Shown: one piece after another, positions 1 through 8,292 of the stretch
Layout of the letters: each line of letters begins with the position of its first letter
Position numbering within the stretch: position 1 is the first letter of the stretch
Origin: Verrucomicrobiota bacterium
GTDB lineage: Bacteria; Verrucomicrobiota; Verrucomicrobiia; Opitutales; Opitutaceae
Assembly (NCBI GenBank): GCA_003641745.1
Contig: QNAI01000003.1
Span: 22,836-86,835, forward strand
Reading direction: 5' to 3'
DNA length: 64,000 nucleotides
Made by a program: the position numbers and the translations under genes
Notes under the pieces: model-generated
Seen by the model: the letters and a program-made list of their open reading frames with translations, nothing else
Databases searched by the model: none
Told to the model about the DNA's origin: nothing

Positions 1-86
1 AAGACCAGCAGAGTGATGCTGATCGGGGCCAGGAGAATCACCCCGGCAAAAAAGGCGGTTCGAGCAGATTTGAAAAAACGATTCAT
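1..86 (-). CDS. DUF502 family membrane protein, N-terminal fragment
   Basis: The first 28 codons of a minus-strand gene that runs off the left edge. The peptide starts MNRFFKSARTAFFAG and continues into a hydrophobic stretch ending APISITLLV. A short basic N-terminus followed by a helix of the type LLAPIxITLLV is how DUF502 integral membrane proteins usually begin; their function is unknown. The start is the ATG at 84-86. No Shine-Dalgarno sequence is visible, as for most genes here. It is divergent from the helicase gene that begins about 110 bases away. Only the first membrane segment can be seen, so the family call is tentative. Confidence 0.5.
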   Translation of the reverse strand, partial: MNRFFKSARTAFFAGVILLAPISITLLV

Positions 87-197
87 GGTGGGGGTCCGTC
101 CCTCAAACCGTGACCGCGTTTCGGAGGCAATGAAAGGCGTTTCCCAGAAAAAGGGTTGCCGGGCGATACCCGAGGTCTACGATCCGACCTTTTGTCG

Positions 198-2690
198 ATG
201 CAGATCCACGGTCCAAAGCGGGTTTACACCCAGGGTTCCCTCGAATTCTGGTTCGATAGACTCGTCCATCCCTGGGACTCTTTTTTCCCGGTCGATCATC
301 TGAAAAGCGGTCGAAATCTCTATCGCAACGGCGGGATTCGTGAAATTGAGCTGGGTCCGGATGACGCGGTTGTGCACGTGAAACTGGACGGCAAGGAAGA
401 GTATGCGGTCATCGAGTGGCGTGACAGGGGACCGACCGTACGCTCATCTTCTCCCGACAAGGTCCTGGCCAATTCCATCGCCGTGGCCGGACTGCACGAA
501 ATCGAGGAATTGGTCGCCGACGAGATCAAGATCATGCCTTTGGAAATCCAAGTGGAAGAGAAGGATTCCGACATTCGGATGAACGGCGCCAGTCGACCGG
601 AGAAGGTCGAACCCATCCGAACCATGATTCTTGTTCTGACGGTGACGGATGCCGGATTGGTCTGCGACCCCTATTGGGAAGACGGGCGCGGGCAACGTTG
701 CAAGGCTCTGGGTTCAAACGGAAACAATGGGAACGGGCCCTCCCAGGCGGAAAGAGGCAAGGTGATTTCGCTCACGGCACAGGCCCGGAAGGCACATTTC
801 CATTTTGATGGAGACCTCAAAGCGTATGTTCTGGATGAGATTTCCGACATTCCACATTTCGTCGGGCATGTCCTTCCCGGCTGGAAGAAGCGCTTCAGGA
901 TCGAGGAGGGTGATAGCGTGGATCGCCTGAAGAACGGGGTGCGCCGGGTCGAAGTCGAAGCTCGCGCACGTCGAGGCTCATCGGATGCCGGACTGGATCT
1001 CGAGTGGGTGTTTCGCGTTGGTGAGCAACTGCTTTCCAGCGATCAGGTGTCCGCCCTGTCTCAGGTGTCCGGTGGCGCCATCCTCATCCCGGAGATCGGG
1101 ATGGTCACGGTCGAACCGGCGAAACTGCAGAGCGTCGGCGACTGGAACCGGTCGCTCAAGGTTCTGGATCTCAAGAACCTTCCTCCTTATCTGCTCTTCT
1201 CACTTTTCGGCGATCAAAACCTCAAGGTAACCGTGACGCCCCAACTCGATGCCTGGCGGAAGCAACTCGCCGCGGGTCCCGTTCGGCTGGATAATCTGCC
1301 CGAGTTCCTGAGACCCTACCAGCAACGGGGTGTCGAGTGGCTTGCCCATCTTTGCGAGCACGAATGCCATGGACTCCTGGCGGACGAAATGGGACTGGGG
1401 AAGACGGTTCAAATGATCAGCCTGATTGCCTGCCGACCGGTGAAGGAAGCGCAGCATATTGTGGTCTGCCCGGCCAGTGTCGTTCCTGTCTGGCAGGACG
1501 AAATTCATAAGTTCTTTCCGAATATCCCGGTCCATATCCTGAATGCGGACAACGATTTTCTGCAGAACAGAAAATCGGGCTTGTGGATCGCCAGTTATGC
1601 CCAACTTCGCAACCACCGCGCCATGCTGGGCAGGAAGTCCTTTGGATACGCCATCTTGGATGAGGGACAGTTCATCAAGAATCCCGATGCCAAAGTGACC
1701 AATACCTGCTTTGAAATCCAGGCCCGTCACCGGATCGTTCTGACCGGGACCCCGCTCGAAAACAGGCAGCTCGATCTCTGGTCCCTTTTCCATTTTCTGC
1801 TGCCCGGTCTGTTGGGCACGCGTCAGCAATTCGAAGCCTCATTGGGCAGGGACCGTGAGTCGATGGTGGTGCGCCTGCGGGCTCAGTTGGCTCCTTTCAT
1901 GTTGCGGCGAACCAAGGCCCAGGTGGCCAAGGAACTTCCCCCGAAGGTCGAGACGATACTCCTGAGTCCATTGACGGATCTGCAACGTCGGGAGTATGCC
2001 CGGGTCTGTTCCGAAGGACTCGCCCGACTGGGCGACGATATCGGGAAGGCCCTGAAGGAAAAATCGTTTGGTTTTCTCAGTCTCCTGACCCGACTCCGGC
2101 AGATCTGTTGCGATCCCGATCTGCTGCCCTGGCTGGATGCCGATCCGTCGGAAAGCGGGAAACTCAATATGTTGGTCGAGAAATTGGAGGAAGCGATCAG
2201 CGGCGGGCACAAGGTTGTTGTTTTCAGTCAGTTTGTCATGCTCCTGAACCGGGTGAGGGGGGTGCTTCAGGACCAGTTCGTCGGCCTCCCTCGTTTCGAG
2301 TTGACCGGATCGACCCTCGATCGCCAGAAACCGGTCCAGGAGTTTCAGGGTATGGACGGACCGGCTGTGATGCTGGTCAGTCTGAAGGCAGCCGGCACGG
2401 GGATCACCCTGCACGCGGCGGACTATGTTTTTCTCCTCGATCCCTGGTGGAACCCGGCGGTCGAAGAACAGGCGGTCGATCGGGTGCATCGGCTCGGGCA
2501 GACCCGAACCGTATTTGTTTATCGTATGGTGACCTCCGGAACAATTGAGGAACGCATCCAGATTCTGAAAGGGGAGAAGAAGCAGCTCTTCAGCCAGATT
2601 GTGGAATCAAAGGGTGGCCAGCTGAGGTTTCGGGAGCATTTCCGGACCCTGAACAGCCTTATTGAGCTTGAAGAGACGTCGGAAGACTGA
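198..2690 (+). CDS. SNF2-family DEAD/DEAH-box helicase-like ATPase
   Basis: A bacterial SNF2/RapA-type ATPase of about 830 residues, expected to translocate on double-stranded DNA and remodel bound protein; the target is unknown. The C-terminal half carries the full motif series: motif I DEMGLGKT near residue 396, motif II as DEGQ (usually DEAQ/DEAH) near 488, motif III LTGTPLEN, the second RecA lobe with VVVFSQF, and motif VI QAVDRVHRLGQTR near 757. The N-terminal ~370 residues resemble the accessory region of bacterial SNF2 proteins but show no zinc-finger cysteines. The frame is open from a TTG at 156; the ATG at 198 is the first ATG and is chosen here. Confident as a family, not as a specific role. 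Confidence 0.9.
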   Translation: MQIHGPKRVYTQGSLEFWFDRLVHPWDSFFPVDHLKSGRNLYRNGGIREIELGPDDAVVHVKLDGKEEYAVIEWRDRGPTVRSSSPDKVLANSIAVAGLHEIEELVADEIKIMPLEIQVEEKDSDIRMNGASRPEKVEPIRTMILVLTVTDAGLVCDPYWEDGRGQRCKALGSNGNNGNGPSQAERGKVISLTAQARKAHFHFDGDLKAYVLDEISDIPHFVGHVLPGWKKRFRIEEGDSVDRLKNGVRRVEVEARARRGSSDAGLDLEWVFRVGEQLLSSDQVSALSQVSGGAILIPEIGMVTVEPAKLQSVGDWNRSLKVLDLKNLPPYLLFSLFGDQNLKVTVTPQLDAWRKQLAAGPVRLDNLPEFLRPYQQRGVEWLAHLCEHECHGLLADEMGLGKTVQMISLIACRPVKEAQHIVVCPASVVPVWQDEIHKFFPNIPVHILNADNDFLQNRKSGLWIASYAQLRNHRAMLGRKSFGYAILDEGQFIKNPDAKVTNTCFEIQARHRIVLTGTPLENRQLDLWSLFHFLLPGLLGTRQQFEASLGRDRESMVVRLRAQLAPFMLRRTKAQVAKELPPKVETILLSPLTDLQRREYARVCSEGLARLGDDIGKALKEKSFGFLSLLTRLRQICCDPDLLPWLDADPSESGKLNMLVEKLEEAISGGHKVVVFSQFVMLLNRVRGVLQDQFVGLPRFELTGSTLDRQKPVQEFQGMDGPAVMLVSLKAAGTGITLHAADYVFLLDPWWNPAVEEQAVDRVHRLGQTRTVFVYRMVTSGTIEERIQILKGEKKQLFSQIVESKGGQLRFREHFRTLNSLIELEETSED

Positions 2691-2850
2691 TCCCCGAAGG
2701 GGTAAAGGGCACTTTTGAGGGGTGGGTTGACAGTCGGCGTTGGTGGGGCAACTTCGGAGATGCTACCGGGATTCACGGCTCGATGGCATGTCAGTTGCTC
2801 CTGGGTGAGCGACATTTCACCACAATACCCGTCCGTGACCCGCCCTCCCA

Positions 2851-5286
2851 ATGAAGAAGCCCTCCCGTAAGGTTATCGTCTTGTTTTGCCTCACCGCCCT
2901 GATCCCGGCCCGGGTCTGGAGTCAGAGAGTCGCCGGGGATTCATCCCGGGAAGTTGCCAATGAAGAGGTCGTAACCCTTGAGGAGTTCAATGTGAACGAT
3001 ATTCCCATCGAAGAGAATATCCTCCCGACTGCCCGACCATTCAGCTCAGTCTATGGCAGCGATCGGAATATCATCGATACACCGAGAAATGTGACCATCA
3101 TATCCCGCGCTCAGCTCGACGCCATCAGCATCAAGGATGTGCGTGATTTCTCGAAACTGACCTCGTCCAGTTACACCCGAAGCAATTTCGGGGCTCCGGC
3201 CAATCCAGACCTCCGCACCCAGATTGCCGACACCTTTGTCAATGGAATGCGGCGTGGCCTGACCAGCAATGGGAACGGACTGCCGGTGAATTTCAACGCG
3301 ATCGAGTCTGTCAACATCGTCAAGGGTCCGGCCTCGGTTGTCCACGGGGCCTCCATGTATGTTGGCGGGTATGCGGATCTGGTGACCAAGAGACCGTATT
3401 TCGACCGGGCTCGCGGTCAGGTTACGGCTACCGTCGGCCAGTACAGCCAGTTGCGGTGGAATCTCGATTACGGAGCTCCGGTCGGCGAGAACACGGCCTA
3501 CCGCTTCAGCTACACCGGCGAGAATTCCGGCAGTTACTACGATGATGGGAAAAAGAATGTTCAGGCGCTCTACGGCGCCATGACCTTCAACTTCTCGGAA
3601 AAATATTCCCTCTTCCTCAATGGTGAGATTTTCTGGGCCAATTACACCGAGAATTTCGGGATCAATCGCCCGACCCAGGATTTGATCGATAACGGGATGT
3701 ATATCCCCGGAGTGAACAATAATCCTGCCCCGGACGAAAATGGTGGATACGTGGATGAAAACGGCGACCCGATCGATTTCGGCAATATCGGTGTTCCGGC
3801 CGGAGACCCGGCGCCTCGTTCCAACGCCCAGAATTCTGCATGGGTGGTGACCGGTTTTCCCGTGGTCAACCGGATGGATTTCGGTACGCCGGTTGCGCTC
3901 GATCGGTCGGTTCGTCTCCTGCGCCCGGGCGATGATGCCACCGGTCACAATATCTCTCTGCAGGCCATCCAGACCTACAAGATGGAGCAGGACAAACACA
4001 TCGTTAACAACACCTACTTCAACTACATCGAGCGCGACACTCTGAGCTCCTATCTCTATTCGGAGATCATCGACCCGAGTTGGGGGATCGAGAATCGGAC
4101 GGAGTACCGCTATTACGGCGACCGCCACCAGATCACAACCGGAGTGTCGCTCTACTACCAGAGGGTCAAGGCCTACAATGACTTCTTCCAGGAACCGGCC
4201 AATGTATGGGACCTCACCCTGGATCCCGGCGTTATACTGATGCAGAGCTCGGTCAACTATCCCAACGGATCGGCGCCGGTTCCCGGTTGGGAAGGACGCG
4301 TTGCCACCCCCGGTGTTTTCAATGGAGATACGACGGATTCGACCGCTTTCCAGGTGGGACCGTTCTACCAACACGACTGGAAGATATCGGAGCAGTTCTC
4401 TTTTCTCTTTGGTGGGCGGGTCGATTTTCTCAACCTCGATGTCAAGGATCCGCTCAAGCCCTCCTTCATCGCGAGCGCCGACGACACTGCTTCTGTATCG
4501 CTGCTCAACTACAATGCCAGCCTCCTTTACAAACCGCAACCGGGCCTTTCGTTCTACGCCACCTATAATTACAGCGAGAATCCGGGTGGGGCCGTTTCCA
4601 ATGGCGGTGGTTTCGGACAGCTTGAGGACGGCGACGGAGATGGGGTCTACACCATAACCGAGAGTCGCCTGCAGCAGGAGAGCACCTTGGTGGAAGTTGG
4701 TTTCAAGACCAGTCTCCTGGAGGAGAAACTTTTCGTCGGTGGTGCGATCTACCATCAGATCCGGACCAACCTGAATATCGACGGCAGCATCTCGGAATTC
4801 GAGGCGACGGGATTCGAGGTCGAGGGTAATTACCAGCCGACCCGGAATTTCTTTCTGACCCTCGCCTATTCCTACACCGATTCGGTAACGAACGAACCGG
4901 TCTTTGATGTGAACAATACTTCCCCTCTGCTACCCGGACAGACACCCTTCTATTTTCTCGAAGGCGAGCAGCCGCGGCAGGGGGTCCCAGATCACCTGTT
5001 CAGTGGAGTTACGACCTATAAGTTCACCCGGGAATTCGGCGTTTCGGTCGGGGCGGTAATCACATCTTCGATCAATAACAATGTGGCCGGCACCCTGGTG
5101 ATCCCGACGCAGTTCAATCTCGATACGACCGTCTTTTATGAAACCGAGTCGTGGGGTGCCCGTCTCGCCCTGCTCAATACAACCAATCAGAAAAACTGGT
5201 CCCCGCCCAATCAGGTGTATGGTGGCGAATCAATTGTCGCCGAATTGCCCTTCCGGGCCGAGCTGACGGTAATGTACCGATTCTGA
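2851..5286 (+). CDS. TonB-dependent outer-membrane receptor
   Basis: An 811-residue outer-membrane gated channel. A signal peptide occupies residues 1-25, ending ARVWSQ. A short linker with VVTLEEFNVNDI follows, in the style of Opitutaceae receptors. The plug domain (roughly 60-190) contains IDTPRNVTIISRAQLD and the VKGPASVVHGASMYVGG stretch typical of plugs. A long beta-barrel follows, with many alternating aromatic strands, ending in ...LTVMYRF with the terminal Phe used for BAM recognition. The overall style is nearest to siderophore-type receptors, but the substrate cannot be read from sequence. It stands alone; 160 bases upstream show no obvious riboswitch. The stop codon is followed at once by a G-run array and hairpin repeats. 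Confidence 0.93.
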   Translation: MKKPSRKVIVLFCLTALIPARVWSQRVAGDSSREVANEEVVTLEEFNVNDIPIEENILPTARPFSSVYGSDRNIIDTPRNVTIISRAQLDAISIKDVRDFSKLTSSSYTRSNFGAPANPDLRTQIADTFVNGMRRGLTSNGNGLPVNFNAIESVNIVKGPASVVHGASMYVGGYADLVTKRPYFDRARGQVTATVGQYSQLRWNLDYGAPVGENTAYRFSYTGENSGSYYDDGKKNVQALYGAMTFNFSEKYSLFLNGEIFWANYTENFGINRPTQDLIDNGMYIPGVNNNPAPDENGGYVDENGDPIDFGNIGVPAGDPAPRSNAQNSAWVVTGFPVVNRMDFGTPVALDRSVRLLRPGDDATGHNISLQAIQTYKMEQDKHIVNNTYFNYIERDTLSSYLYSEIIDPSWGIENRTEYRYYGDRHQITTGVSLYYQRVKAYNDFFQEPANVWDLTLDPGVILMQSSVNYPNGSAPVPGWEGRVATPGVFNGDTTDSTAFQVGPFYQHDWKISEQFSFLFGGRVDFLNLDVKDPLKPSFIASADDTASVSLLNYNASLLYKPQPGLSFYATYNYSENPGGAVSNGGGFGQLEDGDGDGVYTITESRLQQESTLVEVGFKTSLLEEKLFVGGAIYHQIRTNLNIDGSISEFEATGFEVEGNYQPTRNFFLTLAYSYTDSVTNEPVFDVNNTSPLLPGQTPFYFLEGEQPRQGVPDHLFSGVTTYKFTREFGVSVGAVITSSINNNVAGTLVIPTQFNLDTTVFYETESWGARLALLNTTNQKNWSPPNQVYGGESIVAELPFRAELTVMYRF

Positions 5287-5288
5287 TC

Positions 5289-5334
5289 GGGGGGTCCGGG
5301 GGGTCCGGGGGGTCCGGGGGGTCCGAACGGGGGG
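5289..5334 (+). repeat. Five runs of six G separated by TCC (G-quadruplex candidate)
   Basis: Directly after the receptor stop codon, four 9-base units of six G plus TCC occur in tandem, and a fifth run of six G (5329-5334) belongs to the left end of the first hairpin repeat. Four or more long G-runs with 3-base loops is the textbook pattern for a very stable quadruplex on the + strand. Other copies of the hairpin family have only the last G-run, so the other units look like a local amplification. Confidence 0.7.
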
Positions 5335-5383
5335 TCATTGCTCAATATCATGCATGCCAATGCGTGATATGTGCTTTGACCCC
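5331..5383 (+). repeat. 53-bp hairpin repeat, copy 1
   Basis: Ends GGGGTCATT and TTTGACCCC, apical TGCATGCCAATGC. Variable arms are GCTCAATATCA and GTGATATGTGC. Preceded by CCGAACGG, as in most other copies. Confidence 0.9.
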
Positions 5384-5437
5384 TTCAAACGGTTCCTTCA
5401 AACGGTTCCGCAAACGGTCCGAACGACGCCAACCGAA

Positions 5438-5521
5438 GGGGTCAAACCTTGTACCGAGGCAGCCGTGCTCCCGACATCAGCCACTCCCGCATTGGCATGC
5501 ACGATTACAAGGAATGACCCC
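5438..5521 (-). repeat. Hairpin repeat, copy 2, inverted and expanded to 84 bp
   Basis: Same ends and apical loop as copy 1 but in reverse orientation, with arms of the CCTTG...AAGG type. A 33-base segment at 5451-5483, beginning GTACCGAGGCAGC and ending CCGACATCAGCCA, is inserted in one arm. The same segment recurs inverted in the copy at 21011. Confidence 0.85.
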
Positions 5522-5556
5522 ATGCATGCCAATGCGTGATTTGTAGCTTTGACCCC
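5522..5556 (+). repeat. Hairpin repeat, copy 3, right half only
   Basis: Begins at the apical TGCATGCCAATGC and runs to TTTGACCCC. It lacks its own left end and abuts copy 2, whose terminal TGACCCC takes that place. Confidence 0.75.
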
Positions 5557-5623
5557 TGCTTCGGAACAGGTTCAAGCAGTCCTTCAAGCAGTCCTTCAAA
5601 CGGTTCCGCAAACGGTCCTTCAA

Positions 5624-5658
5624 CCTCTCTACGGCATCCTATAGAATCCGTAGAGAGG
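5624..5658 (-). other. Inverted repeat at the 3' end of the SIS gene
   Basis: Perfect 11-base arms, CCTCTCTACGG and its complement, around a 13-base loop. It spans the stop codon of the SIS gene and could protect or end the operon transcript. There is no U-run after it, so it is not a classical terminator. The 60 bases to its left hold short TTCAAGCAG/TTCAAACGG repeats that are flank debris of the hairpin family. Confidence 0.5.
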
Positions 5659-6684
5659 GTCGTCCTTCCCCTTGCTCGGCCAGTTGATCTGGTCGACTTT
5701 GAAGTGTTCGATCAGGTGCATGATCAGGGTATTGAAGGTGGCTTCGAATTCGAGAATGGAAAGTGGCGGTTCGAATTGTCCGGTGATCGTGATGTGGGGC
5801 AGTGATACGCTTTCCAGCATGTCCCGGGTCCGTGAGGCCAACTCTGCTTCCGTGTCTCCAGGGCCTTCGAGAATGACGACCGGTCTCGGATGGAGGCTGA
5901 CTTCCTGAAACGGGCCGTGGGCAAACTGGAGGTAATCCCAAATTGCCGGTGACGACCAGAAGAGGCCCTCAAGAAACTTGTATCCGAGGTTCTGTGCTGT
6001 CTCGCACAGAGGTGCGCCTGCGATCAGGTAGAATCCTCGCTTGAAATGTTCGGACTCGGTAATGAACGTCCGGGTGGTTTCCGGATCGATCTCTGAAGCG
6101 AGAAGGTGCCGGAGATCCTGCGGTGTCACTGGTGGCAAGGCATCCGGCTTGAGGGAACGGGAGTAAAGGTAGGTTGACAGGAAACAGGCCATCGGTCCGA
6201 CGAATCGTATCAGGGTTGAATACTCTTCCTCGAGAGGCCCCCTGATGAACTCGACTCCTGCGGATTCGAGGTCGCGGATGAGCTGGGCACGGGCGGTTTT
6301 CCCAGCTGCGGCCGCGCCCTCCGCCGTCGTCGCGGTGAATACGATGGTATGGGCGAAGGAGGCGAACTCATTGATCGCGACCTGGGCATTCGGAGACAGA
6401 CCCTGACTGACCACGACCAGGGTCTGGTCACTTGCCGCGATGGGTGTGGAAGCGCAGAATCCGGAAAGAGGGACGAACTCCGCCGGTCGGTCGGCGTAAC
6501 GATTGAGCAGGTTGACCAGGAAACGGGCGTGGGCCTCCGAACTCCCGGTTCCGGTCACGATGAATCCGGTTGATTTGAGGGTTTTCGGATCGGCCCGGGG
6601 AGGATCGCCCAGCATGCCGACCAGGAGGTCGGGAATCTGTTTCAACCTTCGGCGCAGGAGCGCATGTCCAAACGGATCCGTCAT
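5629..6684 (-). CDS. SIS-domain sugar-phosphate isomerase-like protein
   Basis: 351 residues with two SIS (sugar isomerase) halves. The first contains the phosphosugar loop VTGTGSSEAHARFL near residues 43-56 and a VVVSQG strand near 90; the second contains FYLIAGAPLCETAQNLGYKFLEG near residue 220-240, where isomerases of the GlmS type keep the substrate. The family binds phosphosugars and often moves an amino group, but no glutaminase domain is present. It is the last gene of a three-gene operon: its ATG follows directly on the TGA of the cyclohydrolase-like gene, so the two are probably coupled. Its substrate may therefore be a phosphoribosyl product of that enzyme; this is inference only. 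Confidence 0.72.
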   Translation of the reverse strand: MTDPFGHALLRRRLKQIPDLLVGMLGDPPRADPKTLKSTGFIVTGTGSSEAHARFLVNLLNRYADRPAEFVPLSGFCASTPIAASDQTLVVVSQGLSPNAQVAINEFASFAHTIVFTATTAEGAAAAGKTARAQLIRDLESAGVEFIRGPLEEEYSTLIRFVGPMACFLSTYLYSRSLKPDALPPVTPQDLRHLLASEIDPETTRTFITESEHFKRGFYLIAGAPLCETAQNLGYKFLEGLFWSSPAIWDYLQFAHGPFQEVSLHPRPVVILEGPGDTEAELASRTRDMLESVSLPHITITGQFEPPLSILEFEATFNTLIMHLIEHFKVDQINWPSKGKDDPLYGFYRMP

Positions 6685-8271
6685 TCACTCATCGCCGGTT
6701 TTGTCTTCGAGATATACCCAATTCTCGACCTCGATCTGGTGGGCGCTCAGTGTCGACGCGTACTCTGTTTTCTTTACCAGGCTGGACGGAGAGTTCACGA
6801 TCATCTGTATTTTTTCGTTCGGGACATGATGTTTCAGGAGCAGGACCGATGCTTCATAATCCCGACTGTCGTAGCTGACCCCCAGCTTCTGGTAGGATTC
6901 GTTGCTCGAAAGACTCAACCCTTTCTCCGTCATCATCCGATCGGAAGCGTAGGCCCCGAAACCTGCTCCGCGACCATCGTAGTAGAGAAGGATGATCACG
7001 CCGGTTCCGTAGCGCACGATGTGTCGGACCGAGAGCATGAACCTCTCACGGTTATCGGCCACGCGAAGAGGAAAGCGGTTGAAAAGTGACTCACTCTGAA
7101 GACGAACGACCGGGACATCGTTCGCTTCAGGCCGGCCATAGGTGAGGACGACAAATTCCTGACTGTTGACGATATCATAATAGACGTGAACCCGGAACCA
7201 GTAAGGCGTGGTCAGCAGGTCACCGATCAGATCATCGGGATGCCCGCTTCGAAAGGCCTTCAGATTCCGACTGTCGACTCGGATTGCGTATCGTTGGTTG
7301 CGAAGGGGCTCAATCCCAAGAATAAGCGGATCCGTGCCGTCTGTGTATTGTTGGATCGAATGCGGGTGGCCCAGTCGGTCGAATTGATCACCGGCCAGGA
7401 TGATCTCGTTGTCGACCGGTCGCATCGGGAGGAAATAACTCGCCGAAGTTATGAATCGTTCGGCGCCGGGGAGGACGTGCGGTTTGAACGGAACCACGGG
7501 TTCCGGCGGCAAAGCGCTTCTGACTGAACTGTCTCGTGGGTGGCTCAGGATGTGTCCCGCCGCTGCTTTGGAACTGAGGTAAGCGAGATTGAACGGAGAC
7601 GGCTGAAACTCGAGTGTTTCCGTCCCCAGGACCTTCAGTCCCTGGTTTTCCATCGCGCTCACTTTATCCGGGTTGTTGGTCAAGACCGTGAAACCGGCCT
7701 TGATTCCCAGAAGGTGGCAGATGTGAGAGACATTCTCGTAGCTGCGATGGTCTTTTTTTAGGCCCATGCATGCATAGGCCTGGAAGGTTGAGACCTGATC
7801 GAGTGAGGCCTGCACCAGCATTCTGTCCCTCGCCTTGGCCACGAAGCCGACGCCACGTCCCTCCTGCATCAGGTAAAAGAGAATACCGCGCCCTTTCTTC
7901 GCGATGACCTCCAGGGCGCCTTCAAGCTGTTGGACGCAGTCGCAGTCGCACCCGCGCAGAGTTTCGCTTGTCACGCAGGAGGAGTGTATCCGCATGGGAA
8001 GTTCGTCCGCCGAGACGATATCCCCGAAGGTCAGGGCGATCAGGTAGCCCTTGTGAATCATATCCTGAAAGATGAAAGCTTTGAATTTGCCGAAAACGGT
8101 GTCGACCGCGCAGTTGGCTATATAGAGCGTGATGCCATATAGAGGACGCTCGTTGACCGGCATCAGATCGCTGACGCAACCTGGAGCGGGTTGCATCAGG
8201 TCCATCAGGGCCTGGTGACTGGAAGTCTCGTTTCGGGCCGCGTCGGATGAAGGCTCTTTTGGGGACGTCAT
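6685..8271 (-). CDS. Tandem GTP cyclohydrolase II-like protein (RibA/URC1-like)
   Basis: 528 residues made of two cyclohydrolase II-like halves. The first (about 45-235) has the zinc site C99, C110, C112 in HSSC-x10-CDC spacing, the YLMQEGRG catalytic stretch near 133-140 and the VLTNNPDKV nucleotide loop near 197. The second (about 340-515) aligns to the same fold, with LQSESLF, VIILLYYDGRGAGF and a VNSPSSLV loop, but has Ser or other residues at all zinc positions. RibA itself is about 200 residues; a riboflavin role is doubtful because no rib genes are near. The yeast uracil-catabolic protein URC1 is a precedent for a cyclohydrolase II homologue acting in pyrimidine breakdown. The second gene of an operon behind an NCS2 permease. 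Confidence 0.8.
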   Translation of the reverse strand: MTSPKEPSSDAARNETSSHQALMDLMQPAPGCVSDLMPVNERPLYGITLYIANCAVDTVFGKFKAFIFQDMIHKGYLIALTFGDIVSADELPMRIHSSCVTSETLRGCDCDCVQQLEGALEVIAKKGRGILFYLMQEGRGVGFVAKARDRMLVQASLDQVSTFQAYACMGLKKDHRSYENVSHICHLLGIKAGFTVLTNNPDKVSAMENQGLKVLGTETLEFQPSPFNLAYLSSKAAAGHILSHPRDSSVRSALPPEPVVPFKPHVLPGAERFITSASYFLPMRPVDNEIILAGDQFDRLGHPHSIQQYTDGTDPLILGIEPLRNQRYAIRVDSRNLKAFRSGHPDDLIGDLLTTPYWFRVHVYYDIVNSQEFVVLTYGRPEANDVPVVRLQSESLFNRFPLRVADNRERFMLSVRHIVRYGTGVIILLYYDGRGAGFGAYASDRMMTEKGLSLSSNESYQKLGVSYDSRDYEASVLLLKHHVPNEKIQMIVNSPSSLVKKTEYASTLSAHQIEVENWVYLEDKTGDE

Positions 8272-8292
8272 GCGAATCTCAGGTGGACGGGG

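Noticed and set aside
2691..2850. Leader of the TonB receptor gene checked for a cobalamin or other riboswitch.
   Set aside because: Too short and without recognisable conserved riboswitch boxes.
3046..4755. 569-codon open frame antisense to the TonB receptor.
   Set aside because: Complementary-frame shadow of a high-GC gene; the peptide has no domain, while the sense frame is a full receptor.
5331..5556. Clustered repeats considered as a CRISPR array.
   Set aside because: Units are palindromic, in both orientations, with variation inside the unit instead of in regular spacers, and no cas genes are present.
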